A stretch of DNA of 64,000 nt from Paralvinella palmiformis (lineage: Eukaryota; Annelida; Polychaeta; Terebellida; Alvinellidae), in the NCBI GenBank assembly GCA_025642065.1, contig JAODUP010000404.1, positions 416,735 through 480,734 of the forward strand, given 5' to 3'. A program made the position numbers and the translations under genes. Shown here piece by piece: positions 33,601 through 45,685 of the stretch. Under the pieces are notes generated by a model that saw nothing but the letters and a program-made list of their open reading frames with translations, searched no databases and was not told the origin of the DNA. Every line of letters begins with the position of its first letter. Within the stretch, counting starts at the first letter, position 1.

Positions 33601-36194
33601 GCATTTTGTATTTAGCATTGTTTGGTATTTAAGGTATGCTTTCTCACTAGTGGACTAATTAATAGTTATCTGATTCTGAAGAGATTATAGTAAAGAAATT
33701 CTTGATTTGATAATTGTTCCTTAATGTCAGAAATTCTTTGCTAAAAACTAATACTGTTGGCATATATGAAACGTAAACTTCTGTTAATCGCCATTCTAAT
33801 TAGTATATATATATAAAAAAACTAAACCCATATTTAAAAAATTTATTGAAATATTAATAAAAATACAGATCAAAGCGAATTGACACGTGTATAATTATTT
33901 TTGGTTATTTTTAAACGCATTTTTGTCAATTGTTTATTACCAAAAATTCAGGTTAATGGGAAAATGCAATCGATTAGCTGAGTTGCATTTGATTAATATG
34001 AAGTAATATTCAACTGACATTTTCATCTCAACTAATAATAGACAATTTTAGGAGAATAATGATGAAAATAATTACTAACATTCACAGGAAAATATATTTT
34101 CGGCAATAAACTGATTGTTCAGTGTTGATACTAAATACACCATAGAAACATAAATAAATAAAACTACAATTTCTGCATCATATATCAAATAAATGCCAAT
34201 ACTGTCAGGAAATAGACAATCCTTTAGTATCCACATTTATCATTAGATATTGTTTATGAATATCACATTGACTATCATATTAACTACTTTGTGATTTACG
34301 AAATAGACAACGAGTTTTATGTTCTAACACACTGTGAGGTTTTTTAACCAGAAACGCGAGCCATTATTAAATAACCGAAACACAGAGAACTGGTGGGGGA
34401 GTGGTAATTATTTATCCCGGTATTTGGTCATCACAAAGAAAACAAAAAACTGTATAATAATTATATATATGTCCACTGATAATTGGTACTAACGTGGTTC
34501 AGGAAAACGTTTTGTTAAACACAAAAAAGTGATATCATAAATTGGGCTAAAAACGAGACAAACCAATTCCATATCTAGCGTAAGAGAGAACAGGATATGA
34601 AATTTAACAAAAGTGGCTGTTGACTAAAACATAAATATCCTTCTTCTTTCCTATACTGGATTCGCCATAGTAACATTTTAAGTCATAAAAATTGGCTTAT
34701 TATAAATTTTGCCTTATAATTAAAATAACATCTTAAAATTGATTTGTTTCCCTTTATCTCTGTAAATAACAAAACACTTTATTTTGCATTAATTTTAATC
34801 TCTAACATTTTGTAAACATGTTTAATGGTCATGCAAAGACTGATTGTCATATTTATCTTCCGAAGATTGGCCATCCTGTCACCGACAGACTTCGAATAAT
34901 GAAATAAACAGAACAAATAAATCATCAATTTATCATTCGTTTGATGAGTATTAATCACATCACGAGTATCAAGGTTATCTACTATAATGAAAGATGGGAA
35001 ACCAACAATTGATTCTTCTTCATCTTTCTGTTTGGTTAGAGTACGCCAGCGTAAGAGTTCTACAGAAAGGCACGAACAGCCGTTTTAAATACAATATGAA
35101 TGATTACAACTTTGATGAACGTAAATAGAAAGTAGCAGATTTCTCTATCAGACTTGTCAAGTACTACAGTTTAGCCGTAGTCAGTACATTTTTATTATTA
35201 AACTTTCGAATACGGGAGTAGATGGTTTTCTACTTGTTTGACCTGTATAATTTTAGGTACGAAACGTTATGGTAAATGCGTACCGATTTGCGAACGTAGC
35301 ATATCCCAACATAGGATCAATCAAATCTCGCGATATAGCATTGATTATTCGTCTTTTTCTAGCAAAAGGTATTGAAGTTATATCCAGAAGTTGTGTAATT
35401 TAATAAAACAATAAATTGTCAAACAGACGTACTACTCTTAAAGGTCAATGATATAGATTGCAGACAAATGGACAAGGTAAAGACTATTCTACTTATCAAG
35501 TTATTATTTCGATATTGCTGTTAAAAGTTTGCACATCGTCTACTGCAATCATTAAATATAGATGGTCCCCACAATCTTCTCAGACATTCATTAAAATACA
35601 CAATTATTGTATGAAATATTCACAATAGGTCAAACGAATTAATACAATTGTTCAGGTCTCCAGATAACGTTCCTTTTGTTAGGATAAAGGTGCTCTGTGA
35701 GATGTATGAGTTTTCAGATATGGATGTTGATGTAAATAATAGAATAATAAATGTTATATGTGTGCTGACAGATAGGCACGCACACACAGATACACACACA
35801 TGAACACACGAAAACATGAAACACTGACATTCGGTTGAGAATTTCAGATCAGATTTCTAATCTTCAACATCAACTTTGAGACAACGACCACACGTTAGGA
35901 AGATGAAGCCAATAACCATACAACATGTTACTGTAGTTAATATGATTTATTACACTTGTCATCTAGTTATCGTAGTATAAACGAGAATATTATTAAAGGT
36001 AAGCTCTAAATATTTAATTCCATCAAATTATTAGTTCACTCATCAAACATTTACTCTGATATTCAAACTCATTCCGCCAGTCTCCGGATTATTGACATTC
36101 GATAAGAACATGACTTTATTTACTGAAGGAATAATGAACTACTCAAAACTTTATACTATTTATAAATATCCATAAATATTTATAGAAACTATTT

Positions 36195-36265
36195 GATGAT
36201 ATTTATATAGCGCCCTATTCAGCTAGAAGCAGCTTTAAGGCGCTTTACAATATTATTTAGATGAA
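36195..36265 (-). mobile_element. SINE 3'-end fragment
   Basis: Minus-strand match to the SINE at 9185-9245 (ATTGTAAAGCGCC ... GCTTCTAGCTGAATAGGG). Absent from the aligned position of unit 1, so it entered after the units separated or was lost there. Confidence 0.6.
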
Positions 36266-36889
36266 ACAAAGCAGCTTCGTTTTATATTTTCAATTTTTAT
36301 CCTATTGTTATTGTGTCTATTGCAAATGTGGAAATAACATGAAATTTAAGTTAAAATGATTTGTTGCCTTTCTAAATCTTTGTCACCAAATAAAATAATA
36401 TTTTAATAACAAATACCCAAAAATGACACACCCTAGGTAATTAGGAATCCTTAATGTTTATGTTTTGGGTATTTCTTGGAGATGGTTAGAAATGGTAAAT
36501 CGTGTAAATTGCTTCAGTTATAATATTATTTGTTGAGAATATCTATTATTAAAAAATATCTAGTCTTTTTAATTATATTTATACTACACTTTACTATTTG
36601 ATTGTTATGTATGCCGTATGAATTAACATATTTACTAACCAATTAAGGGATCATATTGGTAATAATGATATATGTTTCAACTTATATCATCCTTAATACA
36701 TCAAAGAAAATGAAAAACTCTGAACGGACCACCTTTCTTTAAAACCAAAATTTACTGCTGTATAATTTAGAATATATTAAATTCCGTAATTGTCAATTGT
36801 CAATGGTAGACCAAAGCAGAACTGTGTGTTTAAATACCTGGATAATATTGTCTGGGAAGCTAGGTGGTTTATAAAATGACACAATATGC

Positions 36890-37660
36890 TTTAACCTGAC
36901 GGGAAAAGAACTTTCAAATTTCGAAGTAAATATAACGTGACAAACAATTATTGTATTCCCTTTTGGATGTATATTTCCATTAAAATTGTCCTTAAATTCT
37001 TAATTTCCTAAATTTCACGAGCCATTTCTAGTGCGTACTACACCCGATAGGGATTATTGTGTGACATCATCTATGACAAACATCAGGTAGTGTCATAGCT
37101 TTATTTACAAACGTCCTGATCAGTTGACAGACACAATGTCGGATTTCAATCAAAGTTCTGACGTTCTCAGGGATATCAAGCTATACAGTGTTGAACCACT
37201 CGCGAAAAAGGTCACTGTCAGTATTAATTGTGAAGAATTAGCTGCAGCAAATGCGGCAAACATGCGGCCCCGGTCTACAATAAGACTTGGATTGGTGTGT
37301 ATTTGTTTGTGTTGGTACAAGCTTAAATCATAAGTCAGAACATTGGGCCTGATGCAAGTATTTCCCTCTTCCTATCACATAACGTCATATAAAATAAAGA
37401 AATATTTGTCGGTACACGGCAGCTCAGTGGATGTATCGGGCTCTCCCACATGTGGCCTATTTAGGAATGTGCCACCCTCGGTGGAACACATATTATTTTA
37501 TCAGTTTAATAGTGTCTACAATACACAGCCATATGAAGCTTTCAGGCTGTAGTAAATTATTTTTGGGGTTGAATAAGTTAAATTTTACTTTATTCACGAA
37601 TGTGTGAACTGATGAATGTCCAATAGTTTGCTCCCAAAATTGCAATTATTTTTGATCGTG
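36890..37660 (+). mobile_element. Element B, copy 3
   Basis: Same arrangement as copy 2 in unit 1. It begins near GACGGGAAAAGAACTTTC and ends before TGATCGTGGTATATGA. The leader (36900-37120) is diverged from copy 2, but 37190-37560 differs from it at only about three bases by eye. Confidence 0.6.
37124..37333 (+). CDS. Acidic ORF of element B, copy 3
   Basis: A 69-codon frame opening MTDTMSDFNQSSDVLRDI, then identical to copy 2 up to RPRSTIRLG and onward except one residue near the end (K-L-K-S for K-P-K-S). Differences cluster in the first codons while the remainder is identical, which fits local homogenisation better than purifying selection alone. Same interpretation as copy 2. Confidence 0.35.
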   Translation: MTDTMSDFNQSSDVLRDIKLYSVEPLAKKVTVSINCEELAAANAANMRPRSTIRLGLVCICLCWYKLKS

Positions 37661-38595
37661 GTATATGATAGAGCCGAAATAAAGAAAATTGGCCATGTTG
37701 GGTTCAATCCTATCACTAACAGACTCTGAATCCGAGATCATATATCACATGAGCATCATCAATTTGTCTCTCGTTTGATGACTGCCAGTCCAGACTTCAA
37801 TACCAATAATATCCACAATAAAGGAAGTTGGATGTCAATAAATCTTATGTCTATATATGCTGTTGGAGAAGGATAAAAGCCAGTTCAGGACGAGATGAAT
37901 GATTAAAAGTTTGATAAAAATCACAAATTGTGGATTCCGCAACACTAGGTCTCTTTGTTGTAGAAAGGGAAACGTTTTTTATGTGTTATGAATGAACATT
38001 AGGACAACAGTACAAAATGATATCAGCTGTGACAAGGATGGAAAATAACCACGACAATTGAAAATGATCGATTGCATAAAAAGATATTTACGTAGAATGG
38101 TATTTATTACATCAATCAGAGGTGTGAAAAGGGCGAAAAATAGATTCAAACACATTCCAGATACAAGTTAACCTCCTTACTGATAGGAAATATTTTAAAT
38201 CGGAAATCGGATTTAAATTTTATTTATGAGAAATGGACCTACTAGCTTTAAATGTCAGGGTATAAACGGGATCAAATGGATTTGAGGAAATGGATTTCAG
38301 TGCCACATAGCTGTGAAGTAATCTACACATAGTTCAATAGCCCCTATGAGTTTGTACGTTATCAACTGCAGCAGTGATTTCGAAACCAGATAGTTGACAG
38401 TTCATACAAAGATGTTAATTAACATACACAATTGTGGCATGAGATTCTTATATCAGTAATTGTATAGTAACCCATTATGCTAAAGAAAGCTAGCATCTCG
38501 ATTACAGCTTTTAACGTACGTTGACTGTTATTCTGAAAATCATAACTAGCTGGAGAATAACATAGGCAAAAAGGCATAGTAACATTGGAAAGTCA

Positions 38596-38599
<4 letters not shown>

Positions 38600-38656
<57 letters not shown>
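38600..38656. repeat. (TA)n microsatellite
   Basis: Marks the block C/family A junction of unit 2. Confidence 0.95.
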
Positions 38657-38659
<3 letters not shown>

Positions 38660-38661
<2 letters not shown>

Positions 38662-39300
38662 TAATGACACGGATTTTAATCTATGCCATTGTTATGATTT
38701 CGATACAATATTTCTATCAATTGTTCGATGATGATGATTGATGTTTTATGGCCACTTTTGTACACATGGTACTATCAATTGTACGAATATGATGTGTAGA
38801 TAATGAAAGCAGAAGAATTAAATATCTGGTGGACATCTCCATGCGCATTAACGTGCAGGAAGAGTTTTTCGAATATTATGAGTAATTAGTTTACGCTGAT
38901 ATAGGATTTGTTTTGAATGCATAGCTATTATAATCCCGACGTGTCATTCGCAATATCGGAGATCTGCCTGAAATTCGCTGTTCTCGATTATAGGTCAAAT
39001 AGATCAAGTGGATAGACGCTTTAATTTAGGTCCCTCCACACATAAATGCATATACTTAAGGACGCTAAATTAGACGTGATGATGAACGTTCACTAAGTGA
39101 TGGTGATGAAGAGAAACGTATGAGGATTAGCTGTTAGGTTCGAGTAAATCATAGTATCTACTCAGAGTAGAGACAATATTTCGTTCTAGTCCAGTAATAA
39201 TCCATTGTGCGGTATTGTTACTTTGTTATTTCAGCTAAATCACTTCACTGTTTCCGTATGTAGGTGGTTTATATCTGATCATGTGTTTAACAAACTGTAA
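38660..39300 (+). mobile_element. Family A, Q segment, unit 2
   Basis: Contains the uninterrupted TTAGGTTCGAGTAAATCATAG site that in unit 1 carries the CR1/L2 LINE, and so serves as the empty-site reference. It carries a 47-base retroposon end of its own at 38725-38771. Confidence 0.65.
38714..38782 (-). mobile_element. 47-bp retroposon end with target duplication
   Basis: CTATCAATTGT occurs at 38714-38724 and again at 38772-38782. Between them lie 47 bases which, on the minus strand, are the 3' end of a retroposon with an (ATC)n tail. The unit 1 copy of the same site (24815-24840) has no insertion. A heavily 5'-truncated insertion with an 11-base duplication. Confidence 0.65.
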
Positions 39301-40280
39301 TGTTGCTTAAAGTTGTAACTGAATAGATGAGAAACAAAACAGAAAGTGACAGAAAATGATAAATCTTGTAGATGAGTTGAGATATGATAATATTCGTTAA
39401 AAATATTTATATTTCAAAACCATCTTTGAATTAAATATAATCAATTTGATGATATCCGTTCGACGACGACAACAGAAAAGAAAGATGCCGTAACAGATTA
39501 TTTGTTATTTCAAACTAAAATCTATCATAATTATAATTAATAAAGAGTTGATAATTGTAAGTGATCTGTCGTAAAATATATAGCCTTCTAACAAGATGAT
39601 AATTATTTTAACAGTCAGTGGATGTTTTGTTTAATCTTGGCTTAGATCACACCTGAGATGTGTGATTTAAGATTAAATCCCGATGGTATATCTCCTTAAC
39701 CGTGAGAGAATAAATGTTTTTATTTCAAAAAGATAGTTGATCTAACAGATAATAAGGATGCTGCATGAAACTCAGAAATCCCAGATTGAGCAGTCTAAGA
39801 CTATTGGACAAGAAAGCATAAAGCCAGTCTGCACTTAATATGCCGTAGAAGATTATTGGAAAATACCATAAAAACGATGGCTTGGACTTCAATTGGTGTA
39901 GAATACTATTGGAGAAGAATAAATAACAGTTGTTTGGACTTTAGGTGTGTAGTCACATAATGAATTATCTCGTCCTCTCTGTCTGGTATAACAATATAAA
40001 AACTTAAATCAAGAAGAGAGGTTAAGTGTAGACATTTAACTAGTATCATTGATTACACTTAAAGTCATTATGTAAAGTACGATCCGATGTTCTTTGGTTC
40101 CAGAATCGTATGGATTTCATTATGGCGTTTCTTAGCATAAAAAACAGTTTATCGTCTTTGAATAACATTATATTCCGGATTGGTGTCTGTGCTTACGTGC
40201 ATGTACGTGCATGATCACGAGTAACTATAACAAGGTAGACCTAGATCTGTGACTAAGATGTTTGAAATAATGATTTTGCT
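39300..40280 (+). repeat. Post-LINE flank and D block, unit 2
   Basis: Aligns with 28840-29640: GAGAAACAAAACAGAAA, GATAAATCTTGTAGAT and the D core near 40080. No LINE and no E block precede it, so unit 2 either lost E or never had it. It continues into GATCACGAGTAAC and TAGATCTGTGACTAAGATG, shared with 31656. Confidence 0.65.
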
Positions 40281-40486
40281 GCTCCACCTGATTATCACCT
40301 ACAAAGTCTGGCCAAGGATATGAACGGATACACAAGAATACAATAAACTAATTATCCAATTTAAATGTCTGTTGAACCCTCCACGTCGAAGTACATGTAT
40401 TATGGAGTATCCATATGGGACCAATTAACGCACAGACAGAGCGGCTGTAGAGGTTTCTATTTACATCTCTGTTATGAGAACTAGAA

Positions 40487-40524
<38 letters not shown>

Positions 40525-41180
40525 GATAAAGTTTTATTTTTATAGGCTTTTTGTTAACAGCACACGTACTGGGAATTCTCTTGACCGTGATACTACATAG
40601 TTGCACACTTTAATCTGATTTATTCTGATTAATAAAATGAAACTTAGCTTGAAACTTTAGAATCCACTACATTATATTCTAATTGTAATTTGTTTTGGTG
40701 TTGTAATCCATTATCGCCATTATCGGTCACAGTATAATTAAACTTAATTCTTATCTTAACATGCACATTTCATCTGAAGTCCTATATATGTTTGAACGCA
40801 GCACTGGATGAAGACGTTTTTTAATTGGCTTCTATTGATATCTACAAAGTCTGGAGCATATCTATGACTTGGTTGTGTCTGAAGAGCGTTTCATCTTTTA
40901 CCTCATCTCATTATATGTTTATAGATCTCTCGACCAATTTAAATTCATAAAGCTTACCACAAAACATGTCATTGTTATCATTATTTTGATATACAATGAT
41001 GTCAAATAATGTTGAGTCATAAAATGTCATGACAATTCATAATTCATTCATAATTATATCTGTATCGTGCAACTCTCAACATGCAAAAAAATAGGAAAGG
41101 TTTCCTCTTCATCCGTCCGTCCGTCTGTCTGTCTGTCCCACTGTCCGTCCTTTTAGCCATACATTTCTCTTCGCTTATTC
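40280..41180. other. Private non-coding DNA of unit 2
   Basis: Holds (TA)n at 40491-40520 and, near 40890, a fragment (GTTTCATCTTTTACCTCATC) resembling the SINE tail at 31020. No gene seen. Confidence 0.5.
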
Positions 41181-41182
41181 TT

Positions 41183-41280
41183 TCCATCCATCCATCCAGC
41201 CAGCCAGCCAACCAGCCAGCCAACCAACCAGCCAGCCAGCCAGCCAACCAGCCATCTTTCCATCTCTTTCTCTCTCTCTC
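41183..41280. repeat. (CCAT)n/(CCAG)n array and (TC)n
   Basis: CATC units change to CCAGCCAACC variants and then a short TC run. W/L/A/G frames on the minus strand and P/A/N/Q frames on the plus strand are repeat translations. Confidence 0.92.
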
Positions 41281-43962
41281 TCTACCAAGAACCTTTCAAC
41301 TATAACCTTTTCAGAGTGTTTTCTCTTTACATTATCCCGTAATGTTCATTCTGTATCATACAGTATAAAATATTTTTACTCTATTAATGGAGCTCATAAT
41401 ATTTAAAAGCCGTAAATATCTAACGTAATATTGAGCTATTAGTTAATGGGTAGAGGGGGGGACTTTCAACAGAGTACTATAAAGGTTATAAAAGTCTGAC
41501 TAATACACTCATTCTGGAAAACATAAACAGTTCCTAGTCACTCGATATACAAATTTATTTGGAAACATCTTTTTAGGTTTTCCATATATGGAAAATTGCA
41601 GAATATGATATGATCGTTATACAATGTCTGTGCCTGTACGTGTAATCGTGAGTCAGTGTGTTGGTGCCAGTACATCACTGCGTTCCTCTATCAGGTAGCA
41701 CACATATATATTTATTGTATTTTTTTTGTATTCATACATAATGATTTATCCGCCGAAGATTGGACATCCTGTCACTCACAGATTCCGAATAATGATATAA
41801 ACAGACTAAATAAATCATTATTTAAATCATTATTTTTTAAACGCATTTTTATTGTTTATTACCGAAAATTCAGGTTAATGGGAAAATATAACGGAATAGC
41901 TGAGTTGTATTTTATTAATAAGAATTAATATTCAACTGATATCTTAATCTCAACTAAAAATAGACAATTTTCTGAGAATAATGATGAACAGAATTACCAA
42001 CATTCGAACTGATTGTTCGGTGTCGATACTAAATACACCATAAAAAATACTTTATTACACCATAAATACACCATAAAATTATACTACAATTTCCGCATCA
42101 TAAATCAAACAAACGCCAATACTGTCAGAAAATAGATAATCCTTTGGAATCCACCTTTACCTTTAAATATTGTTGACAAAAACTATATTGACTACTTTGT
42201 GATTTCCGAAATAGACGACGAGTTTTATGTTCTAACACACTGTGAGGTTTTTTAACCAGAAACGCGAGCCATTATTAAATAACCGAAACACAGAGAACTG
42301 GTGGGGAAGTAGTAATTATTTATCCCGGTATTTGGTCATCACAAAGAAAACAAAAAACTGTTTAATTGTTATATATATGTCCACTGATAATTGGTACTAA
42401 CGTGGTTCAGGAAAACGTTTTGTTAAACACAAAAAAGTGATATCATAAATTGGGCTAAAAACGAGACAAACCAATTCCATATCTAGCGTAAGAGAGAACA
42501 GGATATGAAATGGCTGTTGACTAAAACATACATATCCCTCTTCCTTCATATACATGATTTGCTACAGTACCATTTTAAGTCATAACAATGAAACAAACAT
42601 CTTAAAATTGATTGTTTCCCTTTTATCCCAGTTAGTTAGAAAACACTTTATTTTGGATTAATTTTAATCTCTAACATTTTGTAAACATATTGAATGATGA
42701 TACGAAGACTGATTGTCATGTTTATCTTCCGAAGATTGGCCATCCTGTCACCGACAGACTTCGAATAATGAAATAAACAGAACAAATAAATCATCAATTT
42801 GTCATTCGTTTGATGAGTATTAATCACATCGAGAGAATCAACATTATCTACTACAATGAAAGATAGGAAGCCAATACTTAATGTTCCTTTTTATATCTGT
42901 TTGGTGAGAGGACGTCAGCGTAACAGTTCTACAGAAAGGCACGAACAGCCATTTTAATACAAGATGAATCCTTACAACTTTGATGAACGTGAATATAAAG
43001 TGGCAGATTCCTCTATCAGAGTTGTCAAGTACTACAGCTTAGCCGTAGTTAGTACGGTTTTATTAATAAACTTTCGAAAACGGGCGTAGATGGAAAAACC
43101 ATACGCCTTTCTACTTGTTTGACCTCTATATGTCTTAGGTACGAAACACTGTGGTAAATGCGTACCCATTTGTCGACGTGGCAGATCCCGACATAGCATC
43201 AATCAAGTCTCGCGATATAACATCGGTCATTCGTCTTTTCCTCGTAAGAGGTATCGACATTATATCCAGAAGTTTGTAGTTACTGAAATTTGAAAACCTT
43301 GAGATTATTTTTGAGGCTGACAATAGACATTTATTTTGAGGTATGAACAGAGAAATCATTGACGATAATTAGTGACAGATAACGGAACTCAAACTTAAAT
43401 TATACTATAAGTTTCAAAGTAATGGATTACCCAATTCAAAATATTAATCATTGCATCCAAAACTAGCAGTGAGTGTGGTCATTGTACCATATGTGCTCGA
43501 GATGTATAAGTAGCTACTTCTGGCATATATCACGTGAATATGCACCTGACCATCAAACTATGCCCAAAAATAGGCAAAAATTAAAACACACATACCAATG
43601 ACTTCTATCCTTTAATAGCGAAATTTACTTGGCAAATTTAGTTGAGACTACTATATAGTTTAGTATTTAGTAAATGCCGTAATTTTCTATTTTCAATGAT
43701 TGACCAAAGCAGGATTGTGTGTTTTAATGCTTGGAAAATATTATGTGGGAAGATGTGTGGCTAATAAAATAAGAAATCATCCTTAATGAATCCTGAAATT
43801 GGTTAGCTCCTATAGATAACAAACCGTAGACCAATAATTTAAAAATAAATTGAAAAACAAGAAAAGCTCAAATTGAAATTAACTAATATATATTTAATTA
43901 AATTAATAATTAAATACTCATTGTTTTTTTCTGCCAGAAAAGCTAGAGCTGGTAAGGAGCGA

Positions 43963-43978
43963 GGGGGGGGGGGGGGGG
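43963..43978. repeat. Poly-G run
   Basis: About 16 consecutive G. The equivalent site in unit 4 (55632-55641) has about 10; both sit before GTAAGG. Confidence 0.9.
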
Positions 43979-44269
43979 TAAGGATTAGGATTATAATTTA
44001 TCGTGGTATATGATAGAGCCGAAATAAAGAAAGTTGGCCATATTGGAGTCAATGTGATGTATATACATGGATGATTACTTCAAATATTATTACAGAAAAT
44101 GGCTTAAAGAGATACGAAGAGTGATCATCATACACTTTGGATACAAATAGTGAGAAAAAAACACACCAGCAGATTAGCTTATATTGGAAAAACTTGGAAT
44201 CCAGTTTATTTTGGGAATATTTGTTATCCTACCAACAACAGACTCCGAATCCGAAATTTTACACCACAG

Positions 44270-44625
44270 GTTTGAGTAAATCATAATATTTACTCAGGAT
44301 TAAGAAGATATTTCATTCTTGTCCAGTAATAATCCATTGTTCAGTATTACTATTTTTTTTTTTTTAGCTAAGTCAATCCACTGCTTGCATATGTAGGTAG
44401 TGTACATATTATCACATGTTCAACAAACTGTTATGTTGGTTAATGCGCCTATAAAAGGCCTAACATTTATCTCCTGTTAGAGAATAACTTGCGATGTTAT
44501 ACCTGTCGGATATCTATTTATGCTATTCATATAGGTATGATTTGTTTAGTTATTCGAACCCAGATTAAAGCTGAGGTCATTATCTGTGGTGTCGAAATGT
44601 TCTCTCTCTCTCCCTCTCTCTCTCT

Positions 44626-44694
<69 letters not shown>

Positions 44695-45080
44695 TTTTTT
44701 GGACCACAGAAACTTACTTTTGAATGTAAACTGGGGTGACAAAGTAGTTATCTTGTGTATGTAGTAACTTAATATTGAATCACACACACATTGTTATTTA
44801 CTGCGATCTGCGGTGTCAAATACTATTTTTGTACGTACTTCCGCTTTTGTATGTTGCTTGCATGTTCCTGCTTCCCTGTGAGTGTGACATATGTGTCGAG
44901 AACGAAAGACAGAGGAGTAGCCCAGATACGTGTATTGGTCGACATAGGTGTAGGTTGAGGTGTAGAACATTTTATATTTAGATTGATATATGTATAGTTT
45001 TATTTATGTATAGATAAATGAAGGCATGGATCCCCAAAGGATATTTAGATGCTGATGATCTGAGTCACTGGCACTATATA
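44270..45080 (+). mobile_element. Family A, unit 3 (Q end plus P)
   Basis: From GGTTTGAGTAAATCATAATA through a CCTATAAAAGG box and TGTGGTGTCGAAATG, a (TC)n-(TA)n array (44601-44691), then P. Highly similar to 22470-23035. Confidence 0.65.
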
Positions 45081-45085
45081 TGCAT

Positions 45086-45090
<5 letters not shown>

Positions 45091-45176
<86 letters not shown>

Positions 45177-45193
45177 TACATACATACATACAT
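45091..45193. repeat. (CA)n-(CATA)n microsatellite
   Basis: About 40 CA units, then CATA units, at the end of segment P. Confidence 0.95.
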
Positions 45194-45219
45194 ATATAAA
45201 CATTCATACACGCACATAC

Positions 45220-45685
45220 ATATCAAATTTCTCTTCTTTTGAAGCAACATTGAAATATTGTTGAAACGGAAATCATGGGTCATGCAAATAAATCGAGAAA
45301 AACGTGTTACCTTAATACAACCAAACATATTATGGTTAATGATTAATTAAAAAGTGCGCTTTAAGTGTTTTATCCCAACAACGCATCATTTTCGGTTCAT
45401 ATCTCCACCAGTCAGTGTTTTGCTCCGTGTTGTCTGTCCTTCCACTATTCTATAAATGTATGACATTAACCAAAAGTAAGAAGCCATCGAGGGAATACAC
45501 GAACTATTTATAAATATATCTTTTGACTTGAATTGCGTATGTAGTTATCCTTCGATATAAAACAATAACAAAATTACATTATTTATAGTCAATCTATCTT
45601 CTTATCGATTATTTTATAAATATACGTCTATTATTCAATTTGATTTAAAATATATGTTACATAGAGTCGTTGATTACGTATCTTA
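45220..45685 (+). repeat. Flank block E, copy 3
   Basis: Near-identical to 23165-23648 and 58660-59128; ends at the LINE 3' tail. Confidence 0.75.

Larger units (their letters stand above)
32190..38600 (+). repeat. Block C, copy 2
   Basis: Collinear with 16100-22450, shift about 16.15 kb. Holds MITE M2, the 35879-36150 patch, a SINE tail fragment absent from unit 1 (36195-36265) and element B3. Between 34310 and 34600 it is nearly identical to 42220-42510 of unit 3. Confidence 0.75.
31731..41474 (+). repeat. Array unit 2
   Basis: Opens with AAAGGTTGATAAAAGTCTGACT, repeated with small changes at the start of unit 3 (41480). Contains block C2 (32190-38600), family A (38660-39300), post-LINE flank without any LINE (39300-39600) and D (about 40060-40180). 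It ends with GATCACGAGTAACT at 40213 and about 1.2 kb of private sequence. Confidence 0.7.

Noticed and set aside
45004..45328. Cys/Val and Thr/His repeat frames on both strands
   Set aside because: Translations of (CA)n; the same happens at 23.0, 58.5 and 62.0 kb.
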